Source: Bacteroidetes bacterium UBA7688 (GTDB taxonomy: Bacteria > Bacteroidota > Bacteroidia > Chitinophagales > Chitinophagaceae). Taken from it: a DNA stretch of 7,647 bases. Position 1 is the first letter of the stretch, and each line of letters begins with the position of its first letter. Made by a program: the position numbers and the translations under genes. The stretch spans positions 1 to 7,647 of the forward strand of contig DLGS01000093.1 in NCBI GenBank assembly GCA_002482815.1, written 5' to 3'. This document shows, piece by piece, positions 5,849 to 7,647 of the stretch. Under the pieces are notes generated by a model that had not been told where the DNA came from, searched no databases, and worked only from the letters and a program-made list of their open reading frames with translations.

Positions 5849-6924
5849 TATTTTACCTGCCGCCGGTAAAGGAAGTAAGCGATACATGCGAATATAAAAT
5901 TGGGTATCCAGACAGCGATTAAAGGATTCAAATCTGCCTTGGTGGAAAATGTTGTGGATAATTGCAAAAGCAGCATATATATAGCGCTCACCAATATTCC
6001 GATTGCCAGATGTAACCCACTTCCTCCACGTACTTTTTTGCTGGAAATGCAGACCCCGATGATACACAAAATAAAACCCGCAACAGGTTGTGAGGTTCGT
6101 CTGTATTTTTCAATATAATATATATTCAGACTTTCGCGGCCGCGTAATTTTTCCTGTTCAATAAAACGATTAAGTTCTGAAGTGGTGAAAGTTTCTTTTA
6201 CATCAACATTTTCGTACAAATCTTTGGGTACAAATGGATATTTTAAGGTAAGCTCCGGAAGTATTTTCAAATCTTCTTTCACACCATCGTTTTTCCGGAC
6301 GACTACGGTGTAAAGATTCCATACTTTTTTAATACTGTCGTAAGAGATTCGGTCAGCAGTTATTTTCTCCAGCAATAAAGTGCCGTTTACTCTTTCGGAT
6401 GAAAAGCGATAACCCGAATTGGCAAAGTAGTCGTAGTTCTGAACATACACATACAATTGAGGTGAAAGCCTCAGGTGAACGTTATGGTCGGAATAAGCAA
6501 CAGCGGCGTGGACATATTTATTTTCGAAATCAATTCGTTTTTTATTCGCAATGGGTACAATCCAGTGGTTGGCAAAAAGAAATATGGTGCAGATAAAGGA
6601 TGCGCCAATAAAATAGGGGCGTAAAAACCGGTTGAAGGAGGCTCCTGTAGCCAGAAATGCAATAATTTCAGATTTATAAGCCAGTTTCGAGGTAAAGAAA
6701 ATGGTAGCAATAAAAATGAAGAGCGCAAAAAGAAGCGCAAGAATATGGGGAATAAAATTCTGATAATACCCGATTATAGCCATCGCCGGAGCTTTATGCT
6801 CCAGGAAGTCCTTGGCTTTTTCAGAGTAGTCAATTACACTGGCTATCACCGCCATTATCATAAGGGCGTAAACAAAAGTTCCGAGGAACTTTTTAATAAT
6901 ATACCAGTCCAGTTTTTTTATCAT
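5848..6924 (-). CDS. LptF/LptG family permease (YjgP/YjgQ), LPS export
   Basis: Inner-membrane subunit of the Lpt machine, which with the LptB ATPase extracts lipopolysaccharide from the inner membrane and passes it toward the outer membrane. The 358 residues match the family length and layout. Three helices (about 12-32, 58-79 and 102-125) are followed by a soluble beta-rich periplasmic domain (about 126-275) and three more helices (280-295, 302-324 and 334-353). The segment YKSEIIAFLATGASFNRFLRP (83-103) is the conserved coupling helix region that contacts LptB. Sequence alone does not let me choose LptF or LptG; in Bacteroidota the two partner genes are often apart, and no second copy is in this window. 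The ATG at 6924 follows the tgt stop by 12 nt, with a GGGAGAA stretch starting in the stop codon, a plausible weak ribosome site. The two genes therefore look co-transcribed, a pairing I recall as common in this phylum. Confidence 0.92.
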   Translation of the reverse strand: MIKKLDWYIIKKFLGTFVYALMIMAVIASVIDYSEKAKDFLEHKAPAMAIIGYYQNFIPHILALLFALFIFIATIFFTSKLAYKSEIIAFLATGASFNRFLRPYFIGASFICTIFLFANHWIVPIANKKRIDFENKYVHAAVAYSDHNVHLRLSPQLYVYVQNYDYFANSGYRFSSERVNGTLLLEKITADRISYDSIKKVWNLYTVVVRKNDGVKEDLKILPELTLKYPFVPKDLYENVDVKETFTTSELNRFIEQEKLRGRESLNIYYIEKYRRTSQPVAGFILCIIGVCISSKKVRGGSGLHLAIGILVSAIYMLLLQLSTTFSTKADLNPLIAVWIPNFIFACIAYFLYRRQVK

Positions 6925-6936
6925 TTCAAATTCTCC

Positions 6937-7647
6937 CTACAATCGGGTTTTCAGTTGTGGTATCATGCCATCTTTCCAGGACTTGAAATCCCCGGCTTCG
7001 ATATGCATCCTTGCTTCGGCTACCAAATGTAGATAAAAGCTCAGGTTCTGGATGCTGGCAATATTGAGTGCCAATAATTCATTTGAAACAAAGAGGTGGC
7101 GCAGGTAAGCTTTTGAATAATAATTGCTGGTATGATTATCCAGGCCATCATCAATCGGCGAAAAATCGTTCTCCCATTTCTTGTTCCGGATATTGATGAC
7201 ACCTTTTGTGGTAAACAGCATTCCGTTTCTGCCATTGCGGGTTGGCATCACACAGTCAAACATATCCACGCCCAATGAGATGTTTTCCAGAATGTTCCAG
7301 GGTGTTCCCACACCCATCAGGTATCTTGGTTTGTCTTGTGGCAATGCCTCACAACAGAGTGCACACATTTCATACATCATTTCTTCGGGCTCACCCACTG
7401 ATAAGCCCCCAATAGCGTTTCCGTCGCACTCCATTGATGCGATAAATTCGGATGAAATTTGTCTCAAATCTTTATAAGTGCTGCCTTGTATAATGGGGAA
7501 CAAAGATTGCTCATATCCATACGGACATTCAGTTTCATTCATTCTGTTTACGCATCGGGTAAGCCATCGATGTGTCAGTTCCATCGATTTCCGGGCATAA
7601 GCATAATCAGAAGGGTAGGGAGGGCATTCGTCGAACGCCATGATGAT
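6937..7647 (-). CDS. tgt: Queuine tRNA-ribosyltransferase, C-terminal part (cut by right edge)
   Basis: tRNA-guanine transglycosylase, which swaps guanine 34 of GUN-anticodon tRNAs for the queuosine precursor preQ1. About 236 codons are present (the last 234 plus two at the edge); the N-terminus with the general acid/base Asp lies beyond 7647. Numbering from the Met at 7641: the substrate pocket FDEC (3-6), IIQG (50-53) and GGLSVGE (78-84) are intact, and so is the nucleophile Asp129 in GVDMFDCVMPTRNGRNG. The C-terminal zinc subdomain aligns without gaps to E. coli Tgt, but all four zinc ligands are replaced: Cys302, Cys304, Cys307 and His333 correspond to Leu167, Asn169, Ser172 and Gln198. 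The fold otherwise continues normally (YSKAYLRHL, then NLSFYLHLV) to a regular end, so this is substitution and not decay. It lies first in an apparent operon with the LptF/G permease. An inactive paralogue is unlikely given the catalytic residues. Confidence 0.95.
   Translation of the reverse strand: MIMAFDECPPYPSDYAYARKSMELTHRWLTRCVNRMNETECPYGYEQSLFPIIQGSTYKDLRQISSEFIASMECDGNAIGGLSVGEPEEMMYEMCALCCEALPQDKPRYLMGVGTPWNILENISLGVDMFDCVMPTRNGRNGMLFTTKGVINIRNKKWENDFSPIDDGLDNHTSNYYSKAYLRHLFVSNELLALNIASIQNLSFYLHLVAEARMHIEAGDFKSWKDGMIPQLKTRL

Noticed and set aside
6471..6740. Second minus-strand frame within the permease gene
   Set aside because: It is an out-of-frame reading of a membrane protein gene; the leucine-rich look is a by-product of the hydrophobic codons.
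1..7647. A new defence, mobile or biosynthetic system
   Set aside because: Every long gene belongs to a known family, mostly housekeeping. I found no transposase, integrase, toxin-antitoxin pair, repeat array, or cluster logic linking the genes.

Overview
The window looks like a chromosomal segment of a Bacteroidota genome, probably a Chitinophagaceae-like or related environmental lineage; the family level is inference. The evidence is the moderately AT-rich composition, the near absence of Shine-Dalgarno sequences before most genes, promoter elements matching the Bacteroidota -7 box TAnnTTTG, the style of the UvrA and Tgt proteins, and a tgt next to an LptF/LptG permease. Almost every base belongs to a recognisable gene. 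I see no mobile element, CRISPR array, rRNA or tRNA gene, phage gene or defence cassette.

Layout from left to right: the 5' end of valS on the minus strand, cut by the left edge; a membrane-anchored NAPE-PLD-like metallo-beta-lactamase-fold hydrolase (minus); a divergent intergenic region; a small three-helix membrane protein resembling DUF5362 (plus); a short structured spacer that may be a terminator; an alpha/beta hydrolase (plus); uvrA (minus), converging on the hydrolase with a single base between the two stop codons; an LptF/LptG permease (minus); and the C-terminal two thirds of tgt (minus), cut by the right edge. tgt and the permease are 12 nt apart and look like one operon. uvrA lies 79 nt further along the same strand but has its own promoter-like box directly at its start codon.

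The genes are mostly housekeeping: tRNA charging (ValS), tRNA queuosine modification (Tgt), LPS export (LptF/G) and nucleotide excision repair (UvrA). Two generic hydrolases and a membrane protein of unknown function are interspersed. I see no sign that they form one new system.

Points worth a second look are small in scale. The Tgt has lost all four ligands of its structural zinc while keeping its catalytic residues. Two genes (uvrA and the alpha/beta hydrolase) have a -7 box only 4-6 nt before the start codon, which implies leaderless mRNAs. A perfect 8-bp dyad sits at the predicted 5' end of the valS transcript, and part of it recurs upstream of uvrA. The metallo-hydrolase has no ATG start available and appears to begin with TTG.
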